From NCBI GenBank assembly GCA_963747765.1, contig CAVVGH010000007.1, forward strand, positions 62,001 to 126,000: a stretch of 64,000 nucleotides of DNA. Reading direction: 5' to 3'. The notes under the pieces are model-generated. The model did no database searches and was not told the origin of the DNA. It saw only the letters and a program-made list of their open reading frames with translations. Shown in pieces: positions 1 to 8,951 of the stretch (position 1 is its first letter; the number at the start of each line of letters is the position of its first letter). A program made the position numbers and the translations under genes. The DNA comes from VRUE01 sp963747765. GTDB lineage: Bacteria > Actinomycetota > Thermoleophilia > Solirubrobacterales > 70-9.

Positions 1-1388
1 CTGGTTGCGCTCGTGCGGCGCGCCCTCGGCGACACGACCGAGGTGTGGATTGCCGGTGGGGCGGTGCGCGACGCGGCGCTGGGGCGCGCGGTGACGGACC
101 TCGATCTCGCCGTGGCGGGGGACCCCGGCGCGGTGGCCAGGGACGTCGCGCGGGACGGCGGCGGCCACGCCTTCGAGCTCTCGGCGGAGTTCGCGACCTG
201 GCGCGCAATGGCCGCGGACGGTTCGTGGCAGGTCGACGTGACGGCTCTGCGTGGCGAGACGATCGCGGCCGACCTCGACGAGCGGGACTTCACGGTCGGG
301 GCCGTGGCCGTTCCCCTCACGGGCGGTGGGGCTGTCGATCCACATGGTGGCCTCGCCGACCTCGAGCGCAGAGCGCTCCGCGTCGTCGGCGATCGCAGCT
401 TCGCGGCCGATCCGCTGCGGCTTCTGCGGGCGGCTCGGCTGGCCACCGAGCTGGGCCTGCAGATCGACCCGGACACGGTTGCGCTTGCCCGCCGCGAAGC
501 GCATCGTGCCGCCGAGCCGGCCGGGGAGCGCCAGCTCGCCGAGCTGAGGCGGCTGCTCGGCGCCCCCGACCCGCTGCGCGGGATCGACCTGCTCGACGAG
601 CTGGGGTTGACCGCCGTGATCCTGCCGGAGCTCGAGGCACTGCGGGGGGTCGAGCAGGGCCCCAACCACCATCTCGATGTCCACGGCCACACCCTGTCGG
701 TGCTGGCCCGGACGCTGGACGTTGAGGCCGACCTCGACAGATTCGCGGGCGAGCGCGCCGCCGCAGCACAGGCACTGCTGGCCGAGCCACTCGCGGACGA
801 GATGACCCGTGGCGTGGCCCTGCGCCTCGGTGCTCTGTTCCACGACATCGGCAAGCCGGTGACCAGGGGGAACGCGACGGCTACGTCACGTTTCTCGACC
901 ACGACCGGCAGGGCGCCGCGATCGTCGGCGAGATCTGCAACAGGCTGAGGGCGAGCCGAGCCCTCGCGCGGCATCTGCAGGACCTGACGCTTCATCACCT
1001 GCGGCTCGGCTTTCTCGTCCATGAGGCGCCCCTGCCGCCGCGCCGCGTTCACGAGTACCTGCGGGCCACGGAGCCGGTTGCGGCAGACGTGACGCTGCTC
1101 AGCGTCGCCGATCGCCTTTCGGCCCGCGGCAGCGGGCCGTTCGCGACCGAGGAGGCGGTCGAGGCGCACCTGGCGCTTGCCCGCCAGATGCTGGCGGCGG
1201 CATTCGACTGGCGCCGCGACGGCCCTCCCGACCCGCTGCTGCGGGGCGACGAGCTGGCTGCCGAGCTGGGGATTCCGGAAGGGCCCGAACTGGGTGCGCT
1301 GCTCGCCGAGCTGGAGGCGGCGCAGTATGGGGGAGAGGTCAGGAATCGCGACGAGGCGCTCGATCTGGCCCGGCGGATTCGCGGCTGA
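1..1388 (+). CDS. tRNA nucleotidyltransferase (CCA-adding type), 5'-partial, frameshifted
   Basis: Class II nucleotidyltransferase of the CCA-adding/poly(A) polymerase family, expected to build or repair the 3' CCA of tRNAs. The frame is open to the window edge, so the start may lie outside; the first usable start here is GTG at 13. From there GGAVRD (residues 15-20), the metal-binding DLD pair (29-31) and RDF follow, and an HD-domain motif HDIGKP begins at residue 277. A run of five G at 866-870 breaks the frame: the first reading stops at 948, but one extra base joins it to the frame ending at 1388, giving about 460 residues, normal for the family. The cause may be a homopolymer sequencing error or a true mutation. 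The one tRNA gene in the window has no encoded CCA, so the enzyme would be needed. Confidence 0.85.
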
Positions 1389-1461
1389 GCGCTCCGCTGC
1401 GCTCCCCCGGGCCGGGGATCGGCATCGATTTTTCCTCTCGGTCAGATACGCTGCCGACCGC

Positions 1462-1680
1462 ATGGGAAAAGAGGAGAAGATCGAGATGGAGGGCGAGATC
1501 ACCGAGGCCCTTCCCAACACCATGTTCCGGGTCAAGCTCGACAACGACCACGAGGTGCTCGGCCACATCTCGGGCAAGATGCGCCGCCATTACATCCGCA
1601 TCCTTCCGGGCGACCGGGTGAAGATCGAGCTCTCCCCTTACGACCTCGACCGAGGTCGCATCACCTATCGGTACAAATAG
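1462..1680 (+). CDS. infA: Translation initiation factor IF-1
   Basis: A 72-residue S1/OB-fold protein that binds the ribosomal A site during initiation. The whole length matches IF-1, including MEGEITEALPN, GHISGKMR and the RITYRYK end. The ATG at 1462 gives the standard length; a longer reading starting at 1177 is only read-through of the upstream gene in another frame. It stands alone, 73 bases after the nucleotidyltransferase, not in the usual rpmJ-rpsM ribosomal operon, so it may be the single relocated copy or a second paralogue. Nothing clearly coding follows on this strand for several kilobases. Confidence 0.95.
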   Translation: MGKEEKIEMEGEITEALPNTMFRVKLDNDHEVLGHISGKMRRHYIRILPGDRVKIELSPYDLDRGRITYRYK

Positions 1681-1696
1681 CAAGCTGGCGGTGTCC

Positions 1697-1728
1697 TCGC
1701 TCGCTGGCTCGCTGGCTCGCTGGCTCGC
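1697..1728. repeat. Octamer tandem repeat
   Basis: About four head-to-tail units of CTCGCTGG just downstream of the infA stop. The unit is 8 bases, so the array is out of step with codons, and it lies outside any gene. Likely a slippage-prone simple repeat. Confidence 0.75.
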
Positions 1729-1863
1729 GTGCAGAGCACGCCACGCTCACTGCGTCCTGGCGGACCTCCCCGAAGCGTTCCACCCGAAACCCTGAGCGGA
1801 TGCTGCGATCACCAACTCGACCTCGAGCCTCGGGCACGTGATGGCCCCACCGCCCTTGCGCCG

Positions 1864-1939
1864 GGCGATAAATCGCCGCTATGGCCCAAAGCGCGAGGAC
1901 TTCCCCCTGAGATCCTTCGACACCGGGCGATATATCGCC
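1864..1939. repeat. Two 14-bp palindromes, 62 bp apart
   Basis: GGCGATAAATCGCC at 1864-1877 and GGCGATATATCGCC at 1926-1939. Both are flanked by CCG on the left, and the second is a perfect palindrome. The symmetric form resembles dimer-binding operators or small dispersed repeats; no adjacent gene start is obvious (nearest genes converge), so a repeat is more likely than an operator. Confidence 0.6.
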
Positions 1940-2182
1940 GCAGGGGTGTATCCGGTTGGCTCAGCTGCCCGGCCCAACGCGCCACTCAGGCCACACCGCT
2001 CAAGGCCGAGCGGTCCATCCGTTCCCGACCTTCCCGCCTCTTTCGTCGCTGAGCTCGAAGTCCCCGAGCCCCCTGGCTCTCTGGGGGAGTGCGGAGATGG
2101 CCCCGGAACCCAGGAGAGCACCTCGTTGACCGATGGAGACCTCCAACCCGAAACGAACCCCTCATTGATTGATGAGAGAGAC

Positions 2183-2241
2183 AGCCCCTCCCCTGTTTGC
2201 CCTCCTACTTGCAGGTGAGGAGGGCAAACAGGGGAGGGGCT
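2183..2241. repeat. Hairpin A, copy 1
   Basis: Perfect inverted repeat with 24-base arms (2183-2206 and 2218-2241) around an 11-base loop; the arms contain CTGTTTGCCCTCCT. No T-run follows, so it is not a classic intrinsic terminator. Confidence 0.85.
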
Positions 2242-2325
2242 GGTAGGGGGCCCAGGCGGTCAGGGGCTACGGGTGTCGTTCTGTGAGGGCGCGGCCGAAG
2301 AAGGCAGGATCGAGGCGGACACGAG

Positions 2326-2442
2326 CTCCGTTCGTTCTTTGTGTCGCAGAGCGGTACAAATGACGAACGGAGCGGCTGGAATCTCCCGGGCGAGACTCCG
2401 TTCGCTCTTTGTGTCGCAGAGCGGTACAAATGACGAACGGAG
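2326..2442 (+). repeat. Tandem pair of hairpins B, copy 1
   Basis: Two 47-base imperfect palindromes at 2326-2372 and 2396-2442, start-to-start 70 bases. Each has arms beginning CTCCGTTCG and ending CGAACGGAG, 21-position stems and a CAGAG loop. Read on the plus strand, several non-Watson-Crick positions become G-T wobbles; on the other strand they become C-A mismatches. This hints that the plus-strand RNA is the folded form. Confidence 0.85.
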
Positions 2443-2536
2443 CGGTGGGGGCGCAAGGGGGCTCGGGCGCTGTCGGGGCGGAGTGGATGGCCGGTTTCCG
2501 GTCGAACGTTTCGGGGGAGGGACGCTGGCCAGCTGG

Positions 2537-3712
2537 TTATTTGTCCTCGATAGGACTGACCATCTCGGTGATCAGGGCCGACCAGGCGAAGTCCTTGGCG
2601 CCCAGTCCAGCGCCGGTCCTGGGGTCGTAGTACTCGCGCAGCCCCTCGCGCTCGACGGCTGCGGTCAGACCCGTCGCGATCCTCGCGGCCTCCCGCTCGT
2701 AGCCCAGCCCGCGCAGGCCCAGCCAGGTCAGCCAGGCCGTGTTGACCCAGGTCGGACCGCGCCAGTAGCGACGGATCGGCCCCCGGCCGCCGCCGGGTTC
2801 ATAGCTCGGCTCGGAGAGGGCGACCGACGGCGGCCCGACCGGGGCTTGAAAGCCGTCGGGCGTGAGCAGGTGCTCCTCGACCAGCCGTCGCCCTATCTTC
2901 TCCGGCAGGTCCGGGAGGGCAAGGGGGGCGAGCGCCGCCCAGGTGCGGATCGCGGGGCGAGCGCCGCCGGGCTGCGCCTCGTCGAGGAAGAGGCCGCGCC
3001 GCTCATCCCAGAGGCGCTCCACGAGGGCGGGCGTCGCGGAGGGTCTGCCCAGCGCCTGCAGTGAGAGCGACCACAACGTGTTGACGAGCACCTCGCAGAG
3101 CACGGGGCCGCCCCGGTCGCGCACCCGTCGCGCGTCGAAGCCAAGCCGCCGGTTGCGGCGCACCAGGCAGGGAAAGCCAATTCGCGCGTTTGACCGCCAA
3201 CCCCAGACCGGGTCGAACTTCGGCGAGGCGTCGAGCCCAGACTCGTCCGGCTGCACGATCCACAGCAGCCCATCTCCGTCGAGGTCGCGGTTGGCGGTCA
3301 GCCAGTTCGCCTGCGCCGCGATGCGCGGCTCCGCGGCGGGATCTCCCACCGCTATCCGCCAGGCCCAGGCCAGCATCGGTGGCTGGATCGTCTCGGTCTG
3401 CAGCGAACGGCGGGAGGCGACGTTGTAGAAGGGCAGCCGTCCCAGCGAGACGGGGCGCTCCCAGAAGATCGTGTGGCCGATGAAGCCGTCGTGGCGCTGT
3501 GCCGCGAGCAGGCTCTCCAGCTCGCGACGGGAGCGATCGGGGTCGAACCGCCGTCGGGCGATGGCCGCGAAGCAGGAGTCCCAGAACCACTGCCACGGAT
3601 AGCGCCCCGGGCTTGGTTGCGTATAGGCGTAGCGGATGCCGGCCCGTTCTCCCTCCAGCCAGTTCTGGCCCAGGATGCGCGCGGCGATCTCGGTTGCGGA
3701 CGGCTCGCTCAC
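2537..3712 (-). CDS. Glycoside hydrolase, GH63/MGH1-like (alpha/alpha)6 barrel
   Basis: About 391 residues resembling the mannosylglycerate-hydrolase-like (GH63) family, which hydrolyses alpha-glucosidic or mannosidic bonds in small glycans or compatible solutes. Seen directly: the FWDSCF segment near the start, the central QPPMLAWAW segment, and YWRGPTWVN followed by an aromatic-rich helix near the end, a typical barrel layout. The reading continues upstream but overlaps the permease; the GTG at 3712 is chosen because it overlaps the permease stop as GTGA, implying coupled translation. There is no signal peptide, so it should act in the cytoplasm. It is last in the amidase-ABC gene chain, which suggests sugar import or processing. 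The exact substrate is unknown. Confidence 0.75.
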   Translation of the reverse strand: MSEPSATEIAARILGQNWLEGERAGIRYAYTQPSPGRYPWQWFWDSCFAAIARRRFDPDRSRRELESLLAAQRHDGFIGHTIFWERPVSLGRLPFYNVASRRSLQTETIQPPMLAWAWRIAVGDPAAEPRIAAQANWLTANRDLDGDGLLWIVQPDESGLDASPKFDPVWGWRSNARIGFPCLVRRNRRLGFDARRVRDRGGPVLCEVLVNTLWSLSLQALGRPSATPALVERLWDERRGLFLDEAQPGGARPAIRTWAALAPLALPDLPEKIGRRLVEEHLLTPDGFQAPVGPPSVALSEPSYEPGGGRGPIRRYWRGPTWVNTAWLTWLGLRGLGYEREAARIATGLTAAVEREGLREYYDPRTGAGLGAKDFAWSALITEMVSPIEDK

Positions 3713-4497
3713 GCCGCGGTGCGGCGCATTTCGCGCAGCGCGAGGGCGCCGAGGATCGCGAGCAAAGCTCCCACCGCCACGACCCCGGGCCAGGTGTCGG
3801 CCCAGCTGACGCCGCCCACGAACCCCTGCCTGGCCGCGTCGACCACCTGGGTCACCGGGTTGACCGTGGCGACGTCCTGCAGCCAGCCCTGCAGCAGGGC
3901 GAGCGGCGCGTAGGCGGTCGTGGCGAGGATCGCCGCCAGGGTCGCCGCCTGCATCAGCGGTGCCGCGGACTGGCTCTTGAACCGCAACGCCAGCATCGCC
4001 CCCCAGCAGGCGGCGACGGCCGCCAGCGCAACGACCAATCCAAAGACGACGATAAGCCCCAGGATGCCCGGCCACTGGGCCCCCAGGGCGAGCGCCACGG
4101 CGAGGACCGCGGCTGCGGGGATCAGCGACCGGGCGCTCGCGGAGAGGACGATGCCGGCGAGCAGCACCCAGCGAGGCGCGGGGGAGACGAGTAGCCGGTC
4201 GAGCCAGCCCTGCTCGATGTCGCGGGCGAGGTTCACGCCGGCGGCGGCGCCGGTGAAGCCGGCTCCCTGCAGCATGCTGACCGGGACGATGAAGCTCTCG
4301 TAGCTTTCCGTGGTGAAGCCGCGCAGGTGGGTGAGGGCGCCGAACACGCCGTTCAGGCCAAGGAAGAAGATGGTCGGGGCGAGCACGCCTGGAATCGCGG
4401 CAGCCGGTACCCGCACCAGCTCGTTTCTGGCCCGCGCGATCAGTGCCGCAACGGTTGCCAGGTTGGCCCGCCAGGCAGGTAGCGCGGCCGCTCTCAT
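3709..4497 (-). CDS. ABC-2 type transporter permease
   Basis: A 262-residue, six-helix permease of the ABC-2/DrrB class. A cytoplasmic N-terminus (about 35 residues) is followed by hydrophobic segments, and a loop with ARDIEQGWLDRLLVSP resembles the coupling helix of this family. It overlaps the upstream permease by ATGA and the downstream hydrolase by GTGA. With its neighbour it should form a heterodimeric channel driven by the ATPase at 5333-6304. Family members export drugs, lipids or polysaccharides; the cargo cannot be read from sequence. Confidence 0.85.
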   Translation of the reverse strand: MRAAALPAWRANLATVAALIARARNELVRVPAAAIPGVLAPTIFFLGLNGVFGALTHLRGFTTESYESFIVPVSMLQGAGFTGAAAGVNLARDIEQGWLDRLLVSPAPRWVLLAGIVLSASARSLIPAAAVLAVALALGAQWPGILGLIVVFGLVVALAAVAACWGAMLALRFKSQSAAPLMQAATLAAILATTAYAPLALLQGWLQDVATVNPVTQVVDAARQGFVGGVSWADTWPGVVAVGALLAILGALALREMRRTAA

Positions 4498-5336
4498 CCG
4501 CCCGTCCGCAGTCGGTGTCGCAGTGCGCGGGCGCTCAGCCAGAGGCCCAGCGCCGTGATCCCCCCGATCGCCAGGACGGCATCGAGCATGTCGGTCCCCG
4601 AGATCCCGGAGATCATCGGATTGCGGATCCCGTTGACGATGAAGCTCAGCGGGTTGTAGGCGGCGATCGTCTTTGCCGGCTCGATCATCAGGTCCAGGGG
4701 GAAGAAGGAGCTGGAGAGGAAGAGCACGACGAAGACCAGCGGGAAGAGCCCCTGTACGACGCTTGCCGTGCCGGTGCGCAGGGCAATCGCCGCCCCGATG
4801 CCGCCGATCGCGAGGGTGGTGACCGTGACGAAGACGATTGCGATCAGCGCTCCCGGCACGCCGCTCTCGATCTCGGCTCCGAAGACCAGGCCGATGGCAA
4901 GGAACCAGAGCGCCGAGAAGAGGCCCAGCACTGCCGTTCCCGCAAGCCGGCCGAGGACGATTGCGAAGCGGGAGATGGGCGCGGCGAAGAGGCGGTCGGT
5001 GAACCCCATCTCGATGTCGACGGCCATTGCGATGCCGCCGCTGTTGCCGGCCAGCATCAGCGACTGCATCATCGCGCCGGCCAGCATGAACTGCAGGAAG
5101 CTTTGAACCGGCGGAAAGCCCGGCAGGTCAACGGCGCTTCCGGCGCCGCCCGTCTGGATCGCGAGCAGCAGGGTCGGAAAGACGACGATTGGAGCCATCA
5201 GCTGGGGACGCCGGAAGGTCTGGTGGATGGAGCGCGTGCCGAGGATGTGGATCACCCGCAGGTTGAGGGCGAGGCTCGACGAGCCGCGCGAGTCGGCCTC
5301 GGCGCGCCGCGGGCCAGGACCGCCCCGTCCCGTCAT
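4494..5336 (-). CDS. ABC-2 type transporter permease
   Basis: A 280-residue ABC-2 permease, second member of the pair. It has a 25-residue polar Gly/Arg-rich start, then a first membrane segment (APIVVFPTLLLA), the coupling-type stretch DIEMGFTDRLFAAPIS and further helices ending near residue 270. It overlaps the ATPase gene by ATGA at 5333-5336 and the next permease by ATGA at 4494-4497. Two non-identical permeases with one ATPase match the DrrAB-like exporter arrangement. Confidence 0.87.
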   Translation of the reverse strand: MTGRGGPGPRRAEADSRGSSSLALNLRVIHILGTRSIHQTFRRPQLMAPIVVFPTLLLAIQTGGAGSAVDLPGFPPVQSFLQFMLAGAMMQSLMLAGNSGGIAMAVDIEMGFTDRLFAAPISRFAIVLGRLAGTAVLGLFSALWFLAIGLVFGAEIESGVPGALIAIVFVTVTTLAIGGIGAAIALRTGTASVVQGLFPLVFVVLFLSSSFFPLDLMIEPAKTIAAYNPLSFIVNGIRNPMISGISGTDMLDAVLAIGGITALGLWLSARALRHRLRTGG

Positions 5337-6304
5337 GCCTGCACCGATTCGCGTGCTTCGCGCTCCCCCTCGTCGTGCTCCAGGTGGTGGCCCGTCTTGG
5401 CGACGAAGACGTCGTCGAGCGTCGGTTTGACCAGTTCCAGCGAGGCAACCTCGATTCCAGCCTCGTCCAGCGCCCTGACGACGCGGGGGATGTCGCCGGC
5501 GCCGTTCTCCACCTCGACCAGCACCGTCCTGGCGTCCACGGGCGGCAGCAGCCGGCCGATTCGCTTGCAGAGCTCCTCGGCCTCCGCGATCGACCCCTCC
5601 GCGAGCTGCAGGCGGACGTGGGGGCGGCCGATGTCGGCTTTCAGCGACTCGGGCGTGCCCTTGGCGACGATCCTGCCGCGGTCGATGATCCCCACGTTGT
5701 CGGCCAGCCGATCGGCCTCCTCGAGGTACTGGGTGGTGAGGAACACCGTCGTGCCCTCGTCGTTGAGCGCCCGCACCTCCTCCCAGATCGTTTTGCGGCT
5801 GACCGGATCGAGGCCGGTCGTCGGCTCGTCGAGGAAGAGGACGCGCGGCTCGTGGACCAGTGCCGCCGCGAGGTCGAGGCGCCGCTGCATGCCTCCCGAG
5901 TACGTCCCGACGCGGCGGTCGGCCGCGGCGGCGAGATCGACTCGCTCCAGCAGGTCGTCGGCCCGGCGGCGCCCCTCAGCGCCGGGGATCCCCTGCAGAG
6001 TCGCCTGCAGGCGGATCAGCTCCCGGCCGGTCATCAGCGGATCGAGCGCCGCCTCCTGCAGGGCGACCCCGATCGAGGCGCGCACCCGGCGCGCGTCGCG
6101 GACGACGTCGTGCCCGGCGACCGTGGCCCGGCCGCCGGTCGGCAGCAGCAGTGTGGTCAGGATCCGGACGGTGGTCGTCTTGCCGGCGCCGTTGGGGCCG
6201 AGGAAGCCATAGATCTCGCCCTCGTCGACCTCCAGGTCGACTCCCTGGACCGCAAGCACCTCGTCGAAGGCGCGTTCCAGACCCTCGACGACGATTGCCG
6301 GCAT
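5333..6304 (-). CDS. ABC transporter ATP-binding protein (DrrA-like)
   Basis: 323 residues. Walker A GPNGAGKT at residues 36-43, signature YSGGMQRRLDLAAAL, Walker B RVLFLDEPTTGLDP and a C-terminal regulatory tail as in daunorubicin-resistance DrrA proteins. It binds ATP in the cytoplasm and powers the two permeases downstream. Its ATG shares one base with the amidase stop (TGATG), so the two are almost certainly co-translated. Family knowledge points to export of a lipophilic compound, but no biosynthetic cluster is nearby. Confidence 0.92.
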   Translation of the reverse strand: MPAIVVEGLERAFDEVLAVQGVDLEVDEGEIYGFLGPNGAGKTTTVRILTTLLLPTGGRATVAGHDVVRDARRVRASIGVALQEAALDPLMTGRELIRLQATLQGIPGAEGRRRADDLLERVDLAAAADRRVGTYSGGMQRRLDLAAALVHEPRVLFLDEPTTGLDPVSRKTIWEEVRALNDEGTTVFLTTQYLEEADRLADNVGIIDRGRIVAKGTPESLKADIGRPHVRLQLAEGSIAEAEELCKRIGRLLPPVDARTVLVEVENGAGDIPRVVRALDEAGIEVASLELVKPTLDDVFVAKTGHHLEHDEGEREARESVQA

Positions 6305-7674
6305 CAGGCCTCCGTCGGCTCCACCTCGGCCAGTGGGGGGCGCGAGTCCACCCAGCGGCGATCATTGGCTCGCTCCAGCGCTTCGGCTGCGTCGAGCAGC
6401 AGCTCGTCGCGGCCCCAGGCGGCCTGGAGCTGCAGTCCCAGCGGCAACCCGGTGGCGCTGAGTCCCACCGGAACGCTGATGCCGGGCACGCCGGTGAGGT
6501 TCGCCAGGGCCGTGCCGCGCACGTTTGCCTGGTCGGCGGTGAGCGTTCCGGAGGGCAGCTCGACGACTGGCGCGTCGAGCGGCGGCGCGGGCGCCGGCAG
6601 CGTCGGCCAGGCGATCACGTCGACCTCCTCGAAGAGCGCCGCAAGGCGGCGGCGCATCAGCGTTCTGACGCGGTCCGCCTGAACGGTTGCCGCGGCCGGC
6701 AGCAGCATCCGGTACTTGAGGATGCCGCGGTTGAGCGGGCTGATGTCTGGGTGCAGCCGGTTGAGCCGCTCCGGCGTGACGCCGTTGAGTCCCTCCCGGT
6801 TGATGATCAGGATGCCGGCGATTGTCGCCGCCTCCAGGTCGGGGAGCGATACCTCGCGAACCTCTCCACCGGTCGCCTCGCGCAATGACTCGATTGCCTT
6901 CTCGCAGGCCTCGCGGATCTCCGCGGTAACGTCCTCGGAGACGGCGTCGCGGACGATCCCGATCCGCAACCCGGCTGCCTCGCCGGCCTTCAGCTCCTCG
7001 CCGGCGAGCGCTGAGCCGAGCAGGCGGCAGCCGGCCGCGTCGGCGCACAGGGGCCCGGAGACGATCGTCATGGTCACCGGCGCCATGTGGTGACCCTCGA
7101 TCGTCGAGCGGCCGAACGTCGGCTTGAGGCCGGTCAGGCCACAGTAGGCGGCCGGGATGCGAACCGAGCCGAGGCCGTCGGCGCCGACCGCCCCGGCGAC
7201 CATCCGGGCGGCCGCGGCGGCGGCTGGGCCGCTCGAGGAGCCTCCCGGGCAGCGATCCGTGTCCCACGGGTTGTGGGCCGCGCCGTAGACGGAGACGTTG
7301 CCCGTGCTGCCGGCACCCATCTCGTGCATGTTGCCGACCCCGACGATCACCGCTCCGGCATCGCGGAGGGCGCGGTAGGGGCCGGACTCCCCGGGTGCGG
7401 TGGGCTCGAAGAGCTCGGCGGCGCCGAAGCGCTGCGCGCGCCAGGGCAGCGGCCACTCGTCCTTGATCACGATCGGAACGCCATGCAGCGGGCCAGCAGG
7501 GGCGGCGGCGAGCATCTCTCGCGAGCGCTCCGGGAAGGTCTCCACGACCGCGTTCAGGGCCGGGTTGCGCTGCTCGATTCGGGCCAGCGTGGCGTCGAGC
7601 AGCTCGGCCGGGTCGAGGTCGCCGGCGGCGATCGCCGCAGCCTGGTCGCGAAGCGTGAGGTCCAGAGCCTTCAC
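6304..7674 (-). CDS. Amidase, amidase-signature family
   Basis: 456 residues. The Ser-Ser-Lys catalytic set is visible: Lys71 in VIKDEWPL, the Ser-rich loop GGSSSG at 144-149 and the nucleophile loop GSVRIPA (Ser170). It hydrolyses a carboxamide or acyl-amide; the family also includes GatA, but here there are no gatC/gatB partners and the C-terminal half is not GatA-like, so a catabolic or detoxifying amidase is more likely. GTG start at 7674 overlaps the small upstream gene's stop as GTGA. It is the first enzyme in a six-gene chain ending with the glycoside hydrolase. Confidence 0.88.
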   Translation of the reverse strand: MKALDLTLRDQAAAIAAGDLDPAELLDATLARIEQRNPALNAVVETFPERSREMLAAAPAGPLHGVPIVIKDEWPLPWRAQRFGAAELFEPTAPGESGPYRALRDAGAVIVGVGNMHEMGAGSTGNVSVYGAAHNPWDTDRCPGGSSSGPAAAAAARMVAGAVGADGLGSVRIPAAYCGLTGLKPTFGRSTIEGHHMAPVTMTIVSGPLCADAAGCRLLGSALAGEELKAGEAAGLRIGIVRDAVSEDVTAEIREACEKAIESLREATGGEVREVSLPDLEAATIAGILIINREGLNGVTPERLNRLHPDISPLNRGILKYRMLLPAAATVQADRVRTLMRRRLAALFEEVDVIAWPTLPAPAPPLDAPVVELPSGTLTADQANVRGTALANLTGVPGISVPVGLSATGLPLGLQLQAAWGRDELLLDAAEALERANDRRWVDSRPPLAEVEPTEA

Positions 7675-7865
7675 GGCGCCTGCGAGAGGTCGGGGCAGCG
7701 CTCCGGCTCGACCGCGGTCGTATCGAGAGACAGCAGCCCGCGGATCGCCGGCCAGAAGACCTGGTGGGCCGCCGCCATCACGGCCAGGTCGACCTCGTCG
7801 GCCTCGATTCCAAGCGACGCGAGGCCTGACGGGATGAACTTATCGGGGTGGTTCGAGTCCTCCAT
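7671..7865 (-). CDS. Small conserved protein upstream of amidase
   Basis: 64 residues beginning MEDSNHPDKF, with a central helix containing EVDLAVMAAAH and FWPAIR, ending in EPERCPDLSQAP. It was recovered by trimming a long minus-strand reading that otherwise shadows the plus-strand secreted protein. Its TGA overlaps the amidase GTG (GTGA), the main argument that it is real. Function unknown; by position and size it may be a small partner of the amidase. Its start lies 123 bases from the divergent secreted-protein start. Confidence 0.65.
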   Translation of the reverse strand: MEDSNHPDKFIPSGLASLGIEADEVDLAVMAAAHQVFWPAIRGLLSLDTTAVEPERCPDLSQAP

Positions 7866-7988
7866 TCCGGCAGGCAACCCTACCTGGCCGGGATTGTGCA
7901 GTCGCGCGGGGAGGCCGCATCGGGTTGGCCGGAACGGCAGAATCCGGTCCGCAACCCTTGGCCCGAGGCGGGGTTGCAGGTTGAGATC

Positions 7989-8753
7989 TTGCCTGGAACC
8001 ACCGAAATCCGATCGCGTTGGCCCCGTGCTGCGGTTGCGGCGGTCCTTGCCTGCCTGCTGATGGCGCTGGTCGCCGCCGCCTGGCCGGGAGCCGCGGACT
8101 CCGCACCGGCGCGGGTCGTGGTGCTCGGACGCACCGACTCCGCTCCGCCGCCGTCCTGTCCCGGAAAGATCGTCAAAGAAGTGGAGGTCGTGCCCTGCCG
8201 GGTAGAGGGCCATGTGACCGGCTTTCAGGCGATCGCGGGTGGGGTGCCGCGACCGTTCGAGGCACCGTTCGACGGGAAGATTGTTGCCTGGTCGATCACC
8301 CTCTCGCGCCCGTCCCGCCAGGACACGGCCAAGACAACCGACGAGATCAGCTTCTTCAACGAATTTCTCGGCCAGCCGTCGAAGGCGCGGATCGGCGTTC
8401 TGCGCCTGATCCCCGAATCGAAGCCACCCAGCTACAAGCTGCTGCGCCAGGGCCCGCTTGAGGTCCTCAACCGGTATTTCGGCAGCACGGTGACGTTTGC
8501 GCTCGAGCACCCGCTGACGGTGCTGCGCGGGCAGGTCGTCGCTCTGACGATCCCCACCTGGGCGCCGATGTTCGCCTTCAACATCGGCGAAGACAACACC
8601 TGGCGCGGCAGCCGCAAGCCCAAACAATGCTCCTCCAAGGCGGACATCCAAACCGGCCACCCGCAGCAGGGCGTCGGCAAGATCAAGCCATACGGTTGTT
8701 ACTACTCCAACGCCCGCCTGCTCTATACAGCGACCGTCGTCAAGCAGCCCTAG
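7989..8753 (+). CDS. Secreted protein of unknown function
   Basis: About 254 residues. The start is uncertain: TTG at 7989 gives a classic export signal (Arg-containing head, then the hydrophobic core AVLACLLMALVAAAW and a small-residue cleavage site); ATG at 8061 would cut the signal short, and the GTG at 7848 would overlap the divergent gene. The mature part has four or more Cys, likely disulfide-bonded outside the cell, and a beta-rich look, with segments such as VAWSITLSRPS and FAFNIGED. No domain recognised. The gene lies inside the segment bounded by the two inverted repeat modules. Confidence 0.7.
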   Translation: MPGTTEIRSRWPRAAVAAVLACLLMALVAAAWPGAADSAPARVVVLGRTDSAPPPSCPGKIVKEVEVVPCRVEGHVTGFQAIAGGVPRPFEAPFDGKIVAWSITLSRPSRQDTAKTTDEISFFNEFLGQPSKARIGVLRLIPESKPPSYKLLRQGPLEVLNRYFGSTVTFALEHPLTVLRGQVVALTIPTWAPMFAFNIGEDNTWRGSRKPKQCSSKADIQTGHPQQGVGKIKPYGCYYSNARLLYTATVVKQP

Positions 8754-8951
8754 ATGTAGTTCCTGACCAGACACGCCTGGATGACGTGCCTGGCACACTG
8801 CGCATCTCCTCGTCCTCGGGCTTGCCATTGCCCACCGGCAACGGCTGCGCCCTGCGTCCTCGGTCTGCTTGGCCAGGCGCGTCCCCAGTCCCACCTCGCC
8901 GTGGAACTACTCATCTGATGCGTATCCGGTTCGCTCAGGCCACCCCAACCG

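Larger units (their letters stand above)
1945..2446 (+). repeat. Composite palindromic module, copy 1
   Basis: About 500 bases matching, in reverse complement, the segment at 8948-9447. Shared parts in order are: an edge motif GTATCCGGTTGGCTC, a stretch ending in CGAAACGAAC and GATGAGAGAGACAG, hairpin A (2183-2241), a spacer containing GGCGGTCAGG, then a pair of hairpins B (2326-2442). Copies 3 and 4 carry the same parts in the same order, copy 4 without B. It encodes no transposase, so it is either a MITE-like or REP-like non-autonomous element. It lies between convergent genes. Confidence 0.8.
1681..2536. other. Gene-free interval rich in repeats
   Basis: No credible gene in 856 bases between the convergent ends of infA and the glycoside hydrolase. 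It holds an octamer tandem repeat, two short palindromes, and one copy of a composite palindromic module. Open frames crossing it mostly translate the hairpins and look like no known family. Confidence 0.7.

Noticed and set aside
1864..1939. Operator sites for a nearby regulator
   Set aside because: The two palindromes lie between convergent gene ends with no promoter in sight, so a repeat fits better.
2183..2241. Intrinsic terminator for infA
   Set aside because: The stem is long enough but lacks a T-run, lies 500 bases after the gene, and is part of a dispersed repeat family.
2273..3064. Plus-strand reading of 263 residues across the repeats
   Set aside because: It crosses hairpins B and then shadows the glycoside hydrolase gene on the other strand, with no family signature.
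4443..6212. 589-residue plus-strand reading
   Set aside because: Shadow of the ABC genes, which carry clear Walker and permease motifs.
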